Assembly (NCBI GenBank): GCA_963965975.1
Contig: OZ014413.1
Location: forward strand, 1,118,501 to 1,182,500
Origin: Xestospongia bergquistia
Taxonomy: Eukaryota; Porifera; Demospongiae; Haplosclerida; Petrosiidae
Length of the DNA: 64,000 nucleotides
Reading direction: 5' to 3'
The notes under the pieces are model-generated. The model was not told the DNA's origin, made no database searches, and saw only the letters and a program-made list of their open reading frames with translations. Made by a program: the position numbers and the translations under genes. Of the stretch, positions 37,801 through 49,972 are shown piece by piece; the stretch's first letter is position 1; each line of letters opens with the position of its first letter.

Positions 37801-39600
37801 AATGTAAGACAATAATAACTGTAGACATATACTTTATACAGTAAAATAATGCAATATTGATTTTTAACAATTGGATAGTATCAATTGTGTTTGTTTATTG
37901 AAATGAATATGATAAAACAATTCAAAGAATATTGCTATACAACATGAACATATAAATATATTTTACCTCCATGCTAGAATCACACAAATGTAACAAACTA
38001 TGAATACTAAGTTATATAGTTACCCCAAACTGAGCAATAACACATGAATTTATTATCAATACCAATAATCACATGATTTATAAGAATGTTCATTAAATAT
38101 ATTACATTACTATAGTGTCAAGCAGGCCTGTTTACTTGACATACATATACAGGTTGCTGGAGACTAGTACACTATATAACAAGTCATATACTGTATTGTG
38201 TGACTGTGAGTGTCAATAATCCTAATGATAATTAGGTTTTTAATTAAAGTACTAATGAGAAATGATCAAGGTGTCACTCATTTTAAAGTAATTATTATCA
38301 TATCTTTTATTCAATTACTTGTACAAAACCTATAGATTGGGTTTATTTATATGCCACAGTATGACTATTATTAAATTTACATAATTTTTATATAAATATA
38401 TATATGTATTTATAATTATGTATTAATTGTACAACTTTAACACTTTAAAAATTGACAATTAGTGATGCTTCTTAAATAATTGTCATAATTATCTGTTGCT
38501 ATGTAAGACAAGCAGTCAATATACATTCCTTAACTATAGGTAACAATTAGCTTCTAACATTACAACACTATAGAGTACAGAGGTAACCTATATGGTTTCA
38601 AATCACAAATTGAAGTATATATGGAGCTTTTATACAGTCAAGTTTAAGACTTACAGCAACTACCTAAAGTTACATGAAAGACTACCAAAAAGAATAATAG
38701 TTAAAAATTATTGTTGACTAACTAAACTTAGTTTCCATCTTAGTGATCAGGCAATAATATAACATATTTATTTAGATTCACCTCAAGTTGATATATTAAT
38801 TAGAACTTAAAAAGAGAGTCAAATTTACAATGTTCCATATATGTAAAAAAGCATGGTATATATATATGCTGTGCTTTTTTTGTAAATATACATAAGCACA
38901 TGTAAACATTATGAATTGAGTCTCAGATATAAGCAGAATCAGTGGTAGTATGTTTGTTTATTTTGAGCACGTCATGCCTTTTTTGTGCATAGTATATAAA
39001 TGATGCTCAAAATACAGACAAAGCTCCAAGATTTGATTTGCATTCAATGCAATTACAACACTTGGGACTACATCATAACATACCTTAATGTAACATATAC
39101 ACATATACCACTGGTACTACTACTATACAATAAATAGATGTACAGGCTATATGTTGTAACTTGCTGTAACCTGTTGTACATTTTAAAACACACACACACA
39201 CACACACACACAATAGTCAGTTATACTAACTGACTGACCAGCAATACAATTACCAATTGCCATGACTGATTTTATTTGTAAAGTAAATTTTGAACTGAGC
39301 ATAATTGTAGACTTAATTATTAGCTTGCTTCTTTGCTTTCTAATAGTCTGTAAACTCTAATATTTTCAAGAGTAAACTTCAATGTCAATTAAAACGAAGG
39401 TGGTTTATTATTTAGTAAAGGCTAACTAAATTCATTATTATTGGTTGCTAAGCAAACACGAGTAAACAATTTCCTTTTAATGCACATGTGCATAATTGAA
39501 ATAAAATTTGAATTTTGAAAAAGTAATGATTCAAAGTATATGATAGGTCAACACAATATAGAAGACTCAAACCCAATCTAGTAAAGCATAGGAATGAGAC
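34838..39600. other. Long non-coding stretch of block II
   Basis: 4.8 kb without a supportable gene, matching 24083-27778 of block I. It includes a CA repeat at about 39188-39212 and an internal duplication (see 36470-38545). The segment 37220-37825 has no counterpart in block I. Confidence 0.75.
36470..38545. repeat. Internal duplication within block II
   Basis: About 720 bases starting at GTAGACATATACTTTATACA occur at 36478-37200 and again at 37821-38540. The second copy is nearly identical to block I (25988-26720); the first is more diverged at its right end (from about 37140). Unique DNA lies between them. Confidence 0.85.
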
Positions 39601-42392
39601 TCAAGATGTCACTCTAACATCAGACACACAAAAATGTAAACAGTCTGACTTTAAAAATCCAATATTAGAATGTCTATCAAATTGCAATTGAGAATGTGCC
39701 ACAAATTGTGGTACACCCAAACCACTCTCCGCCAAATCCTGATTCAGGACACGCCCACTAATTTCCAAAGGGACATCTCGTGAGAACGGTATCTCGTGTT
39801 CAATGTGATCCTTATCAGCGTACTGGTTTAATAGCCGTATATAGACAGTGCCACAAAATGGCCAGACAAGATCATCATCAAACTCACCCTTCATTAAGTT
39901 TGCGTAAACTGACACATGAGTTCTATCTCCTTCATCTGAGCCATTACAATCAACGCTAATGCACATTTTATAACCAAGACGATGAGTATAAAATGGCTGA
40001 CTAAACCATTGTTTTGATGTTCTTTTGTGTTCATTGAAACGATGCACAATAAAATTATATGGCAATGTTGAAACGGACGACTTTAGCCTCGCCATTTCTA
40101 GCTTTATTTCATCAGTGTCTTCTTGTAATGAGGTAACTTGTTTTTTGAGTTTAGTAATCTCTTCTTCTCGAGAGGAAAGTTGGTGTTTTAAAATGTTAAT
40201 TTCTCTTTCTTTCGTTTCCAAACGTTTCTCAAATTCTCTTTCTGTTGATGTTTTGTTCATTGATTGTTGTTGTAGTAACAGATTCTTTACTAAATCTGTT
40301 ACTAGTGCTAAATGGAGGTGTGTCTCCTCACGTAAATGTTTCTCAAAATCACTAGCATTGCATATAGCATTACAACCAATAAACTTGAACTCACACTCGA
40401 CTCTCCGTTTTATACAATTTTTTAAGTGATTTTGTAATTCTTTTCTTGGCATATCATTGACTCCACACTCATTGGGACAAGGGGTAGGATATCCCTCACA
40501 AACAGCCCAATGTCGATTTGGTATGTCTTCATAAATTCCTTTATAGGGACAGAATTTACAGGCATAAGGACGTCGTTGACAATGATTAATCTTGTGATCT
40601 TCAAGAGAGCTCAAAGCAATCTCTTGTCCACAGTTGTAAGGACAAAAAACCAGTACATATTGACAATCACCTTTAGATGGATCTATGTGATCGGGTAATG
40701 CTGATAAAACCCCCGTCCAAGGGCATCCATTTTCAAACTGTGGACATCTCAACTTAAGAGCACTGACCTTACGTTCTTGCATCCTATTCACCATTGTTTT
40801 AAAGTTGCTACGGCAACAAAGTGGGCATTTCCCACCCCTAGTGGCAATATCGTTAATACAAGAGTAACAGTAATGAGCCCCACAACAATCAGTGAGAAAA
40901 GGTCTACGAAATATGAGATGACAAATGGGACAAGTTAAGTCCAAGAGTTCTTCTTCAGATGCTAGGAAAATGTAGTCATATCCGCCATAATTATGAGGAG
41001 GTGTGGTCTCCTTGATGAACGAATCTACATGTATATCAACAAATGATAAATTGACTAATAAATATTAAAATGTGTGCATATGTTAAAAATATATGTACAT
41101 GTAAATACACAAGTACATATATGTAGACATGTACTTTATATAGTCTTATTGAAAACAAAAGTTTATCTATTGATGTGATAATTCAAGAGATACTAGTAAC
41201 AGTGTTCATAGCTAATGTGTTATGTCAACAAGAACTATTTGTAAATTAGTTTCACTAAACAAGGAAAGACTATTGTTATGATCATCAAAGTTTAAACAAA
41301 TTCCTCACTTCATCAGAACATATATTGAACATATTGTTACACTTCATATTAACATTATATATGTAGTATAACGTAACTAGGGTATTTCCTTATTGACATT
41401 ACAATACATATACATATACATGTGGAGTAAACAATAACATTGTATAACATAAACATCTTCAACTATTACAACTATGTAAATAAAGAGCTTCTACTCCAGA
41501 ATATATATGTATATACAAACATTTATTAACAGTACTTACCATCTTCTTTCAATTTCTCCATAGTTGGCAAAACTGATTGTTTCTGAGCATCAATCATCTG
41601 ACTTGGGCTAGAGTAGCGACGCTGTAACATGTGATCCTCATCCTCTTCTTCCTCTATATGTTCTTTGAGACCACTCCCATCAGTTGAATTTTTCATTAAA
41701 TATGCTGACCGAAACTGTTGTAAAACTGATGCTGGCTGTGAGGCACTTCGGTTCATTTTATGCACAGCAGGAGGGGTCTCACCTCCTGATTTTACTAACA
41801 ACAATGGACTACCCTGACCAGGAGGGATATTTACTTGATGAGAGAAAGGAGGAGATCCATCTGGTTGACCTGTCCCGGGAACAACAGGAGCAGAATATAG
41901 ATAAGGTTGCCCCTGATTAATGAATTGGTAACCAACTGGAATAGCATTAGGTGTGGCTTGAGAACCAGTTACAAGATATACGGGGACTGGTACATTAGAA
42001 TGAGGGATATAGGGACTGCCATTGGCTTCATGCTCCACCCCTTGAGGAGTGGCAGGACATAAGCCAAAATTTGATGGATGTAAGTACGACAATGGTGCCG
42101 TTACATTAGGATGTTGTTCCATATGATGTGGAAAATATTGTATTGGTTGAGAACGAGGTTTGGTATTATCTTTAATAGGAAGGGTATCTGGTTGTGGTAG
42201 ACGCTGTGCAGCATATTGCTGTAGACGATTTTCTGGCGGAATTAGTGGGTGTGGCATTCGATTGGCAGTAAAAGCTGGCGGAACTACAGGTGGAGTGTAT
42301 ATCATGTTACTTGGATGAGTGGATGGTTCCATTGAGTCATAACCTGAAGACATTGTACATGTAGTTGCCTCAGTCACGTGATTATGGGACAT
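39601..42392 (-). CDS. RING-TRAF-MATH protein, copy 3 (complete)
   Basis: Two exons, 42392-41540 and 41024-39601, sum to 2277 bases (758 residues plus stop) across a gtaagt...tgtag intron. The first exon encodes about 284 residues of low-complexity Pro/Gln/Ser sequence (YTPPVVPPAF; LPQPDTLP) ending in an acidic stretch (HIEEEEDEDHML). The second encodes a C3HC4 RING (about 309-350), TRAF-type zinc fingers (about 355-500), a coiled coil (about 505-580) and a MATH/TRAF-C domain (about 595-750). The role by family is a cytoplasmic E3 ubiquitin ligase or adaptor that trimerises and binds receptor tails or death-fold adaptors. The start at 42392 (MSHNHVTEA) is preferred; an in-frame ATG at 42419 would add nine residues, but TACTTTAG just before 42393 could be an acceptor. 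The long proline-rich N-terminus before the RING is unusual for TRAFs. It is divergent from STARD10, with about 300 bases between start codons. Confidence 0.9.
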
Positions 42393-42697
42393 CCTAAAGT
42401 AACTATAGCAATGATACAAAAATGAGAAGGACTATATATGGTTAATAATAAATATAATGTTTCTTTGTGTACATACGTAGATGTACTAATTACTGTAGAT
42501 CTACCTTAAATAATGACGAAAAGACTTCTGCTCGAAAGCTCAGAACAGTCAGAAGAACATCTGTACCTCCGGTAAGCTCCCCTGAGACGTTAGACACGCC
42601 TATCATTAGGCACACCCCTTTAATTAAATTGACTCATGGCAGGAAATATCGAGTTGTTGTAGCGTTAAGTGTGTGCCCTCACTCTACATCTCAGCTA

Positions 42698-45600
42698 ATG
42701 GCAACCTCTACGATTTTTGCAAATGGCGATATTCCAAGTGTAACAGAAGAACAGTTCTTTAAAATAGGCGAGATACGTCCTCCACAACAACAAGATTTCG
42801 ATTACTTTTTACAACTAGCAGATAATCATGAAGGCTGGACTGAGAAACATACTAAAAATAATGTTAAAGTATGGATGAAAGATACACCAGGAAGTAATGT
42901 TAAAATGTTAAAGGTAATTTGTATTAATAAAGATAGAAAAGGCTTCAAAATTATTAGTTGTAAGCTTCCCACTCTGCCAAGTCTATCTTGTCTTAATGCA
43001 TTATTTCATGTATTTTAACAAATAACTTAAGAAAATGCTTTGTTGTTGAGATAACACATTGCATGCCAACTTATTACAAGCCATGCTATGATAGTTCCAT
43101 TCTCTGGACATTGAGGAAGTATTTCTATGTTTTCTGTGTATTTATCTAACAAATTCCATTTTTGATGTTATTGCCCTATAGATGTGGTTATTTACTGCAT
43201 CAGAAAAGATAAAATAATGCAATTTAAAGCACTGAAAATCATGCATGCTATCCCCAATAGACTACAGTTTAGAATGGGATTAGAGCAAGTGTCCTTAATA
43301 TAGAGAGTGTCCTTAAGATATACTTCTTTTATGAAAGATTCCATGATATTCAAATATAGGGTGACATATAAACATTGTATATAATCTAATTTACACTAAT
43401 TTACTATAATAGTTTTCATTACAACATTACTATAAGTGTAGTAATAAACAATTACTGACAATTTGTCAGTATTAGTAATATAATTATACATTAGAGAGGA
43501 AGAGACAATGTTTGTTAACTCAATTACTAATGTCATTTTAGTTGTATTTCTTTAATAATATTATTAATATCATAATAGTACATAAATAGAGTCAGAAATA
43601 AGAAAAAAAGTATTGTAGTTGTTGACATCTTGTTAGTTTTGTAGTATATTGTGTTATAATACATCATCATGTATAATGTTGTAATAGTAATGATGTAATG
43701 AGGAATTCTAATGATAATAGATGGTGTCTGTGTAAAGGAAGGAAAAGGGAGATATAGATAGAGATATAAATGAAAGAGGAATAATTTCTTATATATAACA
43801 CTATTGATTGTCTAATGAACCATTTTATTAATTAATTGTTATAATACATGTACATGTATATTATAGTCATCACTGATCAGCCTATTGAGTCAGCCTTTGC
43901 ATTTATTATACAGTATAATATAAAAGTTAGATGCCAAGACTAGGGATCTGCCTTATATAGAAACTAAATGCAATATATTTATGAGTTTATTGGTGTATTA
44001 CTATGACTATGAGTACTGTTAGTTGTGTTTAGTTAATGTACATGTTGTTGAAATAACTTGTTAAAATAAACAAAATGTGTCTTTAGAACATTTTATTTTC
44101 TTTAGTAATATGTAATTTCTAGAGATCTAGGACAGTAAGGTTTAGAGTGTCACTATTCATTTCATCAAGTTGTTGTCACAATTTAAAATGGATATTTTAT
44201 ACCTTCTTTTATATACATTAGGGAACTGTCCTTTATATACATTAAGGAACTGTCCTTTATATACATTAAGGAACTGTCCTTTATATACATTAAGGAACTG
44301 TCCTTTATATACAATAGGGAACTGTCCTTTATTTACAATAGGGAACTGTCCTTTATTTACAATAGGGAACTGTCCTTTATATACAATAGGGAACTGTCCT
44401 TTATTTACAATAGGGAACTGTCTTTTACATAAAGTAGAGATGTCTCTTTTGTATATAGAAGGAAATGTCTTTTATACACAGTAATAATGTCCTCAACACA
44501 GAGGTTGAATGAAGTATTGACAAATGAATGTCTTCAATATAGAGGACACTCATAATTTAGACCATAGTATACGTTAGTACTAAACTATTAATAAAATGAC
44601 AACTATTTCTATTCCTTTAGGTCATAGGACTTTTCAAAAATATGTTTGCAAGTATTTTATTTGATACTGTACAAGATAGTCAGTATCGTTTTACATGGGA
44701 TGATGCTGTAATGCACGATAAAACAGTCTGTGTATTAGAAGGTGCCAATAGTGATATAGGATATTATGCCAGTAAGATTATATTGTATTGATTTAATATT
44801 ACTGTTAATTGCTTGTTTGTAGTTGTGAAATGTGATTTTTTTCATTTTAATAGTGAAATGTCCAGCTCCTTTGAGAAACAGAGATTTTGTTTATCAAAGA
44901 TGTTGGAGAATTACACCAGACGAGTACATTACATTTAATCACACAGTAGCACATGAGGTAAGACATTGACTTAGTAGAAATAATATTCACAGATACACAC
45001 ACACTCTCTCTCATCCTTTCTTCTTCTTTTACATTCCTCACTCACTTAACACACACACACAGGATTTTCCACCGACTCAACAATTTATAAGAGGAGTTTC
45101 AAAAGTAACTGGTTTCATAATTCGACAAACAAGTGAAGGATGTTCAGCGTGTTATATCACTCATGCTGATCCCAGAGGTACTATTAACATAATATACATT
45201 GAATAATTGTTATGTAATGAACTGAATATTACATCAAAATTATAATTATTGTATAAAGTTAGAAGACCTCTATAATTATTAATTATTGTATTGATGTTAT
45301 AATTTTGTTTATTTAGGTAAAGTTCCAAAATGGTTGCTTAACTTAGTAGCTTCAAAGATTGCTCCTCGAGTAAGTTATTAAATTTGATGTTAATCTGAGT
45401 GGGCATGAACTTATAATCCTTTTTTATTAGGTATTTCAAAAAATATTTATGGCCGCTAAAGCCTATCCTGATTGGAAATGTCAACATAGACCAGGTTATA
45501 AACCATGGTTGTATCCTGAACGATATGGAATTCCTGTGGTACGCTAATCTTTATGTTTGTTTCTCTATCTATCCTTTTCTTTGTCCATGGAATTTTCTAT

Positions 45601-45796
45601 TAAACAGGTTTCAATATCCAGCTTAACTCAGTTTTCAGATGACAACATCCCTTTGACTCCCACAAGAGGTGAATCTGATGACCTTGGAGATGAAGAGATG
45701 TTAGAAGACTCTGAGGAAGCCCCTGAAGGACTAGCAATGGATCCTATGTTACTAGCCAATGGAGTTGACGATGATAAGGAAGACATTATGTCATAA
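42698..45796 (+). CDS. STARD10: START-domain lipid-transfer protein, STARD10-like
   Basis: Seven exons, 42698-42913, 44621-44771, 44854-44957, 45063-45177, 45317-45369, 45431-45538 and 45608-45796, sum to 936 bases (311 residues plus stop). The START domain spans about residues 25-250. STARD10-type signatures are GYYAMKCPAPLRNRDFVYQR, the ADPRGKVPKWLLN strand-turn-helix leading into the C-terminal helix, and KCQHRPGYKPWLYPE just after it. The family binds phosphatidylcholine and phosphatidylethanolamine (and phosphoinositides in STARD10) and shuttles them in the cytosol. The C-terminal 60 residues are acidic with Ser/Thr sites (LTPTRGESDDLGDEEML), like the CK2-regulated tail of mammalian STARD10. 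The ATG at 42698 (MATSTIFANGD) is chosen because the longer in-frame extension to 42467 is low-complexity and overlaps the divergent promoter region; a longer form is possible. Intron 1 is 1.7 kb, the others 50-140 bases. Confidence 0.93.
42914..44620 (+). other. Large first intron of STARD10
   Basis: 1.7 kb of AT-rich intron; apart from the 24-base minisatellite at 44211-44425 nothing is recognised. Confidence 0.75.
44211..44425. repeat. 24-bp minisatellite
   Basis: About nine tandem copies of a 24-base unit containing GGAACTGTCCTTTATATACA, the last ones with TTTACAATAG variants. It translates as a GNCPLYTI peptide repeat but sits inside a STARD10 intron. Confidence 0.93.
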
Positions 45797-46505
45797 TGAT
45801 GTCATAATTAAATTGCAGGCTGTGGTCAATTTTTATTATCTAATTTCATTAATGGAATATTATCATTATTCAAAAAGTGTTTAATTAAATAACTCTATTA
45901 TTATTATTATTATTATTATACTGTTATTATTATTATTGATGTACACTATTTATTATTATCTATATACTAAATCTTATCAAATTGTTGACCATATTTTAAC
46001 TTGATTTAAAAATTGGGCATCTACTTAAGGGGGTAAAATACATATGAGATAATAATAGCATTGTTATCTAGAATACTAATTTATGGTATCAGCATTTTTT
46101 CTATAAGTTATCACTTGACAAATGTCAAAATGACATGTTTTGTGTAATAGAATTAGTCTATCTTATACTGGTTGCTGCTTCATTAAGCAATACTATCCCT
46201 GTGAAATATTATCATTGAACATTTATTACCTCTTGGATTCTCTATTCAATATTATCTTGGTTAGTTATCATGTTTATTAGTATCCATATTTAATAGGAAG
46301 GTGATCAATTTTATTTTAGTTAATTTGTACTTATCAGTATGACTATACAAAATTATACATGGATACTTATCAGCATAGTGAATGAGATTCTATGCTATGA
46401 CTATAAACATAATTTCAAATATATTATTGATGTTATGAAATCTATTAATCATGATACAATAATGTGGATGAATATAGATAGTAGATGATAGTGGTAATTA
46501 TTGTA
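45797..46505. other. Convergent intergenic spacer
   Basis: Lies between the STARD10 stop and the first receptor stop. It has a TTA repeat at about 45898-45918. From about 46250 it resembles the 3' flanks of the other receptor genes (TGTTTATTAGTATCCAT). No gene seen. Confidence 0.7.
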
Positions 46506-48878
46506 TTAAACAGGTGTTCCATCTGTATTATTCGAACCATCAACATCAACATTATTCTCTTTTGAGCCACCTGAACTATGTGGCAGCTTTAGAATATGAG
46601 GAGGTAGAATATCAATATTAGGTAGTGTATAAGATCCAGTGACATTAGTACATATATGATAATAAAACGTAGGATAGACTTTAGGAGCAATAAGGAACAA
46701 TAGTGGAATATATACAGTTAGGTGTAATGTGAGTAGTAATAAAACAGTTGCTGCATCAATGTTTCTTGTTATTTCCAATGTCTTAAAAATTGGAATTAAT
46801 ATGCTTATAGTTAATACAATTGCAAACACAAATCCAATTGTTTTTTTTGTATCTTTGAAATGTTTGCGGTCTATTTTTCTTGTCTTTATAGCGAAAAAGA
46901 CAAGCCCTGCTAAGAGAACAATAGTATATGACACTGACAAGAATTCCCAAAGGAACAAGAATTTACTTGTACAAAGAAATCTTATCACTTTAATAGGAGG
47001 GTTCTCATTATAAAGTATAGTTTCTTTTGAAGCTTGTTTTAGAGGATCCAATGATAGAGAAAAGACATTTATGAAAAAAGGAACAAGATGTGCTACAGCT
47101 ATTATTACGATAACAAGATAACGATCATGCCATATTTTACTGGAACGATGAAAATGGTGAAAGACAATAGATATTCGAGCAAGCTTCATCAATACTGTAG
47201 CTATGACAAGATTTAATCCAGCTTCAACCAAACGATGAGCAATATTACAGACAACAGACAAAACTAATGAACTTACAACAATAGATTGTATAATCAGGAT
47301 CATAACAGTAGCTAACATGTTCATATAAGCTCCAATGAATATAAGGATACTTAGTAGAGGACTGGTAGCTCGAATTTCAGGTGTTTTGTATAAGCACAAC
47401 ATCAGTAGTAGTGTAATAGTTGTAAATAGGAAACATATACTGGATTCAACAGCTAACATGATAGCCAATGGTTTAAAAATAAGGTTGTAACGAATGTCAA
47501 AGTCATCTCCAGGAAATGTTACTTCAGAAATATTCCACAAAGAAAGGACATCATTTTGATATTTACCTATTAGTATGGAGTATTCATTTCTAATTTGGTA
47601 TATCTCAACAGGTAATAAAGATTCACTGTTAGCATCAAACTTAATTTCACCAACAGCTCCAGAGAAGCTAACATTCTTCAAATGTCTTTCAATAATGTCT
47701 GTTATTTCTGACATGTTATATTGGTAATTCTTTAAGGAGAGATTACGAGTTTCCAAGTCTGGTAGAGAACTGTTTAATGCTAATGCTAAAGCCCATATCT
47801 CATCATACATTGGATTGGAGTAGTCACTACCATTTGGTTGAAACTTGAAGAAAGATAAATATTGTTGAATGTAATCCTCTTTTTGAAGCTCTTCAAGTTC
47901 TTTGAAATATTTTTTGCGATATTGATCATATGAATAGCCAGATACTAAGACATCATTTGGTTGTCTATTATTCAGTGGAAAACTTAGAAATAAGACATTT
48001 TCAAGGGCTTTATTTAGAATCTTCAAGTCACAAGCTTTCGTCTTAATAATATCAGCTTGTAACACTGACTGAAATATCCACACAAATCCAGGCCATATAA
48101 GATTTCTATTAGCAGCTTTACACATTAATATACCTGATTGCAGTGTAGTAGTAGAGACATAGAGAATTCTAGCAGTTTCATTAGCTATTTGATTCAAGGC
48201 ATGATCAATGAAAATATCACTATCATCAATACCCAAATGTAGAACTAATGTATTACTGGCTGACTTAGTGATAACTTCATGAAATAGTTCAGCTGTTGTT
48301 TGAAAGGACAATTCTTGTTCATCATATATTGTAGACACTCTATTCCAATTAAAATAATCCATTAAAGCAATCATGGCTTTATTGTATGGAAGAGATGATG
48401 GCAAAACACGCCATAGACGTCTGTATCTGGTCTGGTTTCTGAAAATTGGTGATGTAGACATAGATATTTGTATTAAATCAATCTCTGATTGACCAGCTAT
48501 TGGAGAGACAGCAGAAGTTACTGTAGAACATACCAATCCAGTGACAGCAATAGCATTATCAGGTCTAGAGGTACTCAATGTATAAGTTGATAAGTTTATC
48601 AAAGATTTGCCTGTTATTATAACACTACAAGCATCAGATGATGCTTCAATTAATTGTATCTTGTAACCTGGTAATAGATTTGTATGATTATTGATCTCTT
48701 TAACAGCTACTCTTGCTGCTGGTATGAGTTCCAAGCCTCTATCCCAACCTGAGTCATTCCTAGGATCAGGATGTGGTACTAACACTAATACTGGTAATGG
48801 ATAGTCCTCATTACTACTGTATACAGGAAACAGTTGAACAATAACAAGATACAGCAGTATACATTGTAAAGACAACAT
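46506..48878 (-). CDS. Class C GPCR, GABA-B-like, array copy 1
   Basis: A single-exon frame of 790 residues. It has a signal peptide (MLSLQCILLYLVIVQLFPVYSS), a bilobed Venus-flytrap ligand-binding domain (about 28-470; DRGLELIPAARVAVKEINN at the start and many N-glycosylation sites), then directly a seven-helix domain (about 478-740) with no cysteine-rich linker. That absence and the TM sequences (CLYKTPEIRATSPLLS, APKVYPTFYYH) place it with GABA-B-type rather than glutamate or calcium-sensing receptors. It should be a plasma-membrane receptor for a small ligand; which ligand is unknown, since binding residues cannot be mapped safely by eye. The C-terminal tail is short and ends GTPV, a possible class I PDZ ligand. 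No canonical coiled coil for GABA-B heterodimerisation is seen in the tail. Confidence 0.93.
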   Translation of the reverse strand: MLSLQCILLYLVIVQLFPVYSSNEDYPLPVLVLVPHPDPRNDSGWDRGLELIPAARVAVKEINNHTNLLPGYKIQLIEASSDACSVIITGKSLINLSTYTLSTSRPDNAIAVTGLVCSTVTSAVSPIAGQSEIDLIQISMSTSPIFRNQTRYRRLWRVLPSSLPYNKAMIALMDYFNWNRVSTIYDEQELSFQTTAELFHEVITKSASNTLVLHLGIDDSDIFIDHALNQIANETARILYVSTTTLQSGILMCKAANRNLIWPGFVWIFQSVLQADIIKTKACDLKILNKALENVLFLSFPLNNRQPNDVLVSGYSYDQYRKKYFKELEELQKEDYIQQYLSFFKFQPNGSDYSNPMYDEIWALALALNSSLPDLETRNLSLKNYQYNMSEITDIIERHLKNVSFSGAVGEIKFDANSESLLPVEIYQIRNEYSILIGKYQNDVLSLWNISEVTFPGDDFDIRYNLIFKPLAIMLAVESSICFLFTTITLLLMLCLYKTPEIRATSPLLSILIFIGAYMNMLATVMILIIQSIVVSSLVLSVVCNIAHRLVEAGLNLVIATVLMKLARISIVFHHFHRSSKIWHDRYLVIVIIAVAHLVPFFINVFSLSLDPLKQASKETILYNENPPIKVIRFLCTSKFLFLWEFLSVSYTIVLLAGLVFFAIKTRKIDRKHFKDTKKTIGFVFAIVLTISILIPIFKTLEITRNIDAATVLLLLTLHLTVYIPLLFLIAPKVYPTFYYHICTNVTGSYTLPNIDILPPHILKLPHSSGGSKENNVDVDGSNNTDGTPV

Positions 48879-49972
48879 TGGTAAGACCTTCGTTTACTCA
48901 ATGGCAGGAAGACTACTTGCTAATTAACCATATATGGCTTTGTGTGTGTGAGGTGTTAGTTGCTAAGCACATTGTAAACACATAGAGGTTACTTGGATAG
49001 TGAAGAGAATAGGAGTCACTCTAGTAGTTGGACCAGTTTTCAAGTTGACACAGCTATTTAATAAGTCCATTCCATGATAATATGAGTAAATGGCCATAAA
49101 TTAAAATAACCTAAAGAACCATAATTGGTATATACTAATGAATAATTGATTAAATTTAAAAATGTTGAAGTATGCTAATACATGCCAACTAACCTGTCCC
49201 TCACACTATATTCACTAGTATATGAGTACTATATCCATACTAGATGTTCAATAGTAACTTATTGATTTAGATATTTATGATTGTATGTATTTAGTGTACT
49301 ATGGCCTCCTATAGGAACACCTTGTATGTGAACATCATGATGTTACTATAATTAGATATGTATTACGTCATATTCTAAAAATAATTGTTAATAGCAGACA
49401 TTATAATTAAGTAAATATTCTAAAAAAATCATTAAATGTAGGGATGGTAATAAAACATATCACCACAGTAGGAATAGTAATACAAACATCTCTGTATAGC
49501 AGTCACAATATCAAGGACATAATGTTTATTTCAGTTATTTGTTATAATAGTTTGACATGTTATATTGGTAATTTGTTAATGAGAGATTACGAGATTCCAA
49601 ATCAGGTAAAGAGCTGTTCAATGCTAATGCTAAAGCCCATATCTCATCATACATTGGATTGGAGTAGTCACTGCCATATGGTTGAAACTTGAAGAAAGAT
49701 AAATATTGTTGAATGTAATCCTCTCTCTGAAACTCATGTTTATTAGTATCCATTTTTAATAGCATGGTGATCAATGTTTTTAGATTAATTTGTACTTATC
49801 AGTATGACTATAAAAATGGATATCTCTATACTTATCAGCATAGTGAATGAGGTTCTATACTATGACTATATATATATAATTTCAAATGTATTATTGATGT
49901 TATGAAATCTATTAATCATGATACAATAATGTGGATGAATATAGATAGTGGATGATAGTGGTAATTATTGTA
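48879..49972. other. Receptor array spacer 1-2
   Basis: 1.1 kb spacer nearly identical to 52361-53430. It contains the 5' flank of copy 1, a receptor fragment at 49553-49733 and the 3' flank of copy 2. No other gene seen. Confidence 0.75.
49553..49733 (-). pseudogene. Receptor ectodomain fragment
   Basis: About 60 codons equal to the ligand-binding-domain segment EDYIQQYLSFFKFQ...NYQYNMS of the neighbouring receptors, standing alone in the spacer with no signal peptide or membrane part. A leftover of unequal exchange within the array. Confidence 0.88.

Larger units (their letters stand above)
31579..42100. repeat. Segmental duplication, block II
   Basis: The second copy of the block: death-domain gene B, 4.8 kb of non-coding DNA and TRAF copy 3. 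It is longer than block I mainly because of an extra 1.3 kb between about 36480 and 37825. Confidence 0.85.

Noticed and set aside
40025-40698. Antisense frames opposite the TRAF exon, conserved in all three copies
   Set aside because: They recur only because the TRAF coding strand is conserved; no domain, start context or independent conservation.
44170-44484. Plus-strand frame encoding GNCPLYTI repeats
   Set aside because: It is a direct translation of the 24-base minisatellite and lies within a STARD10 intron.
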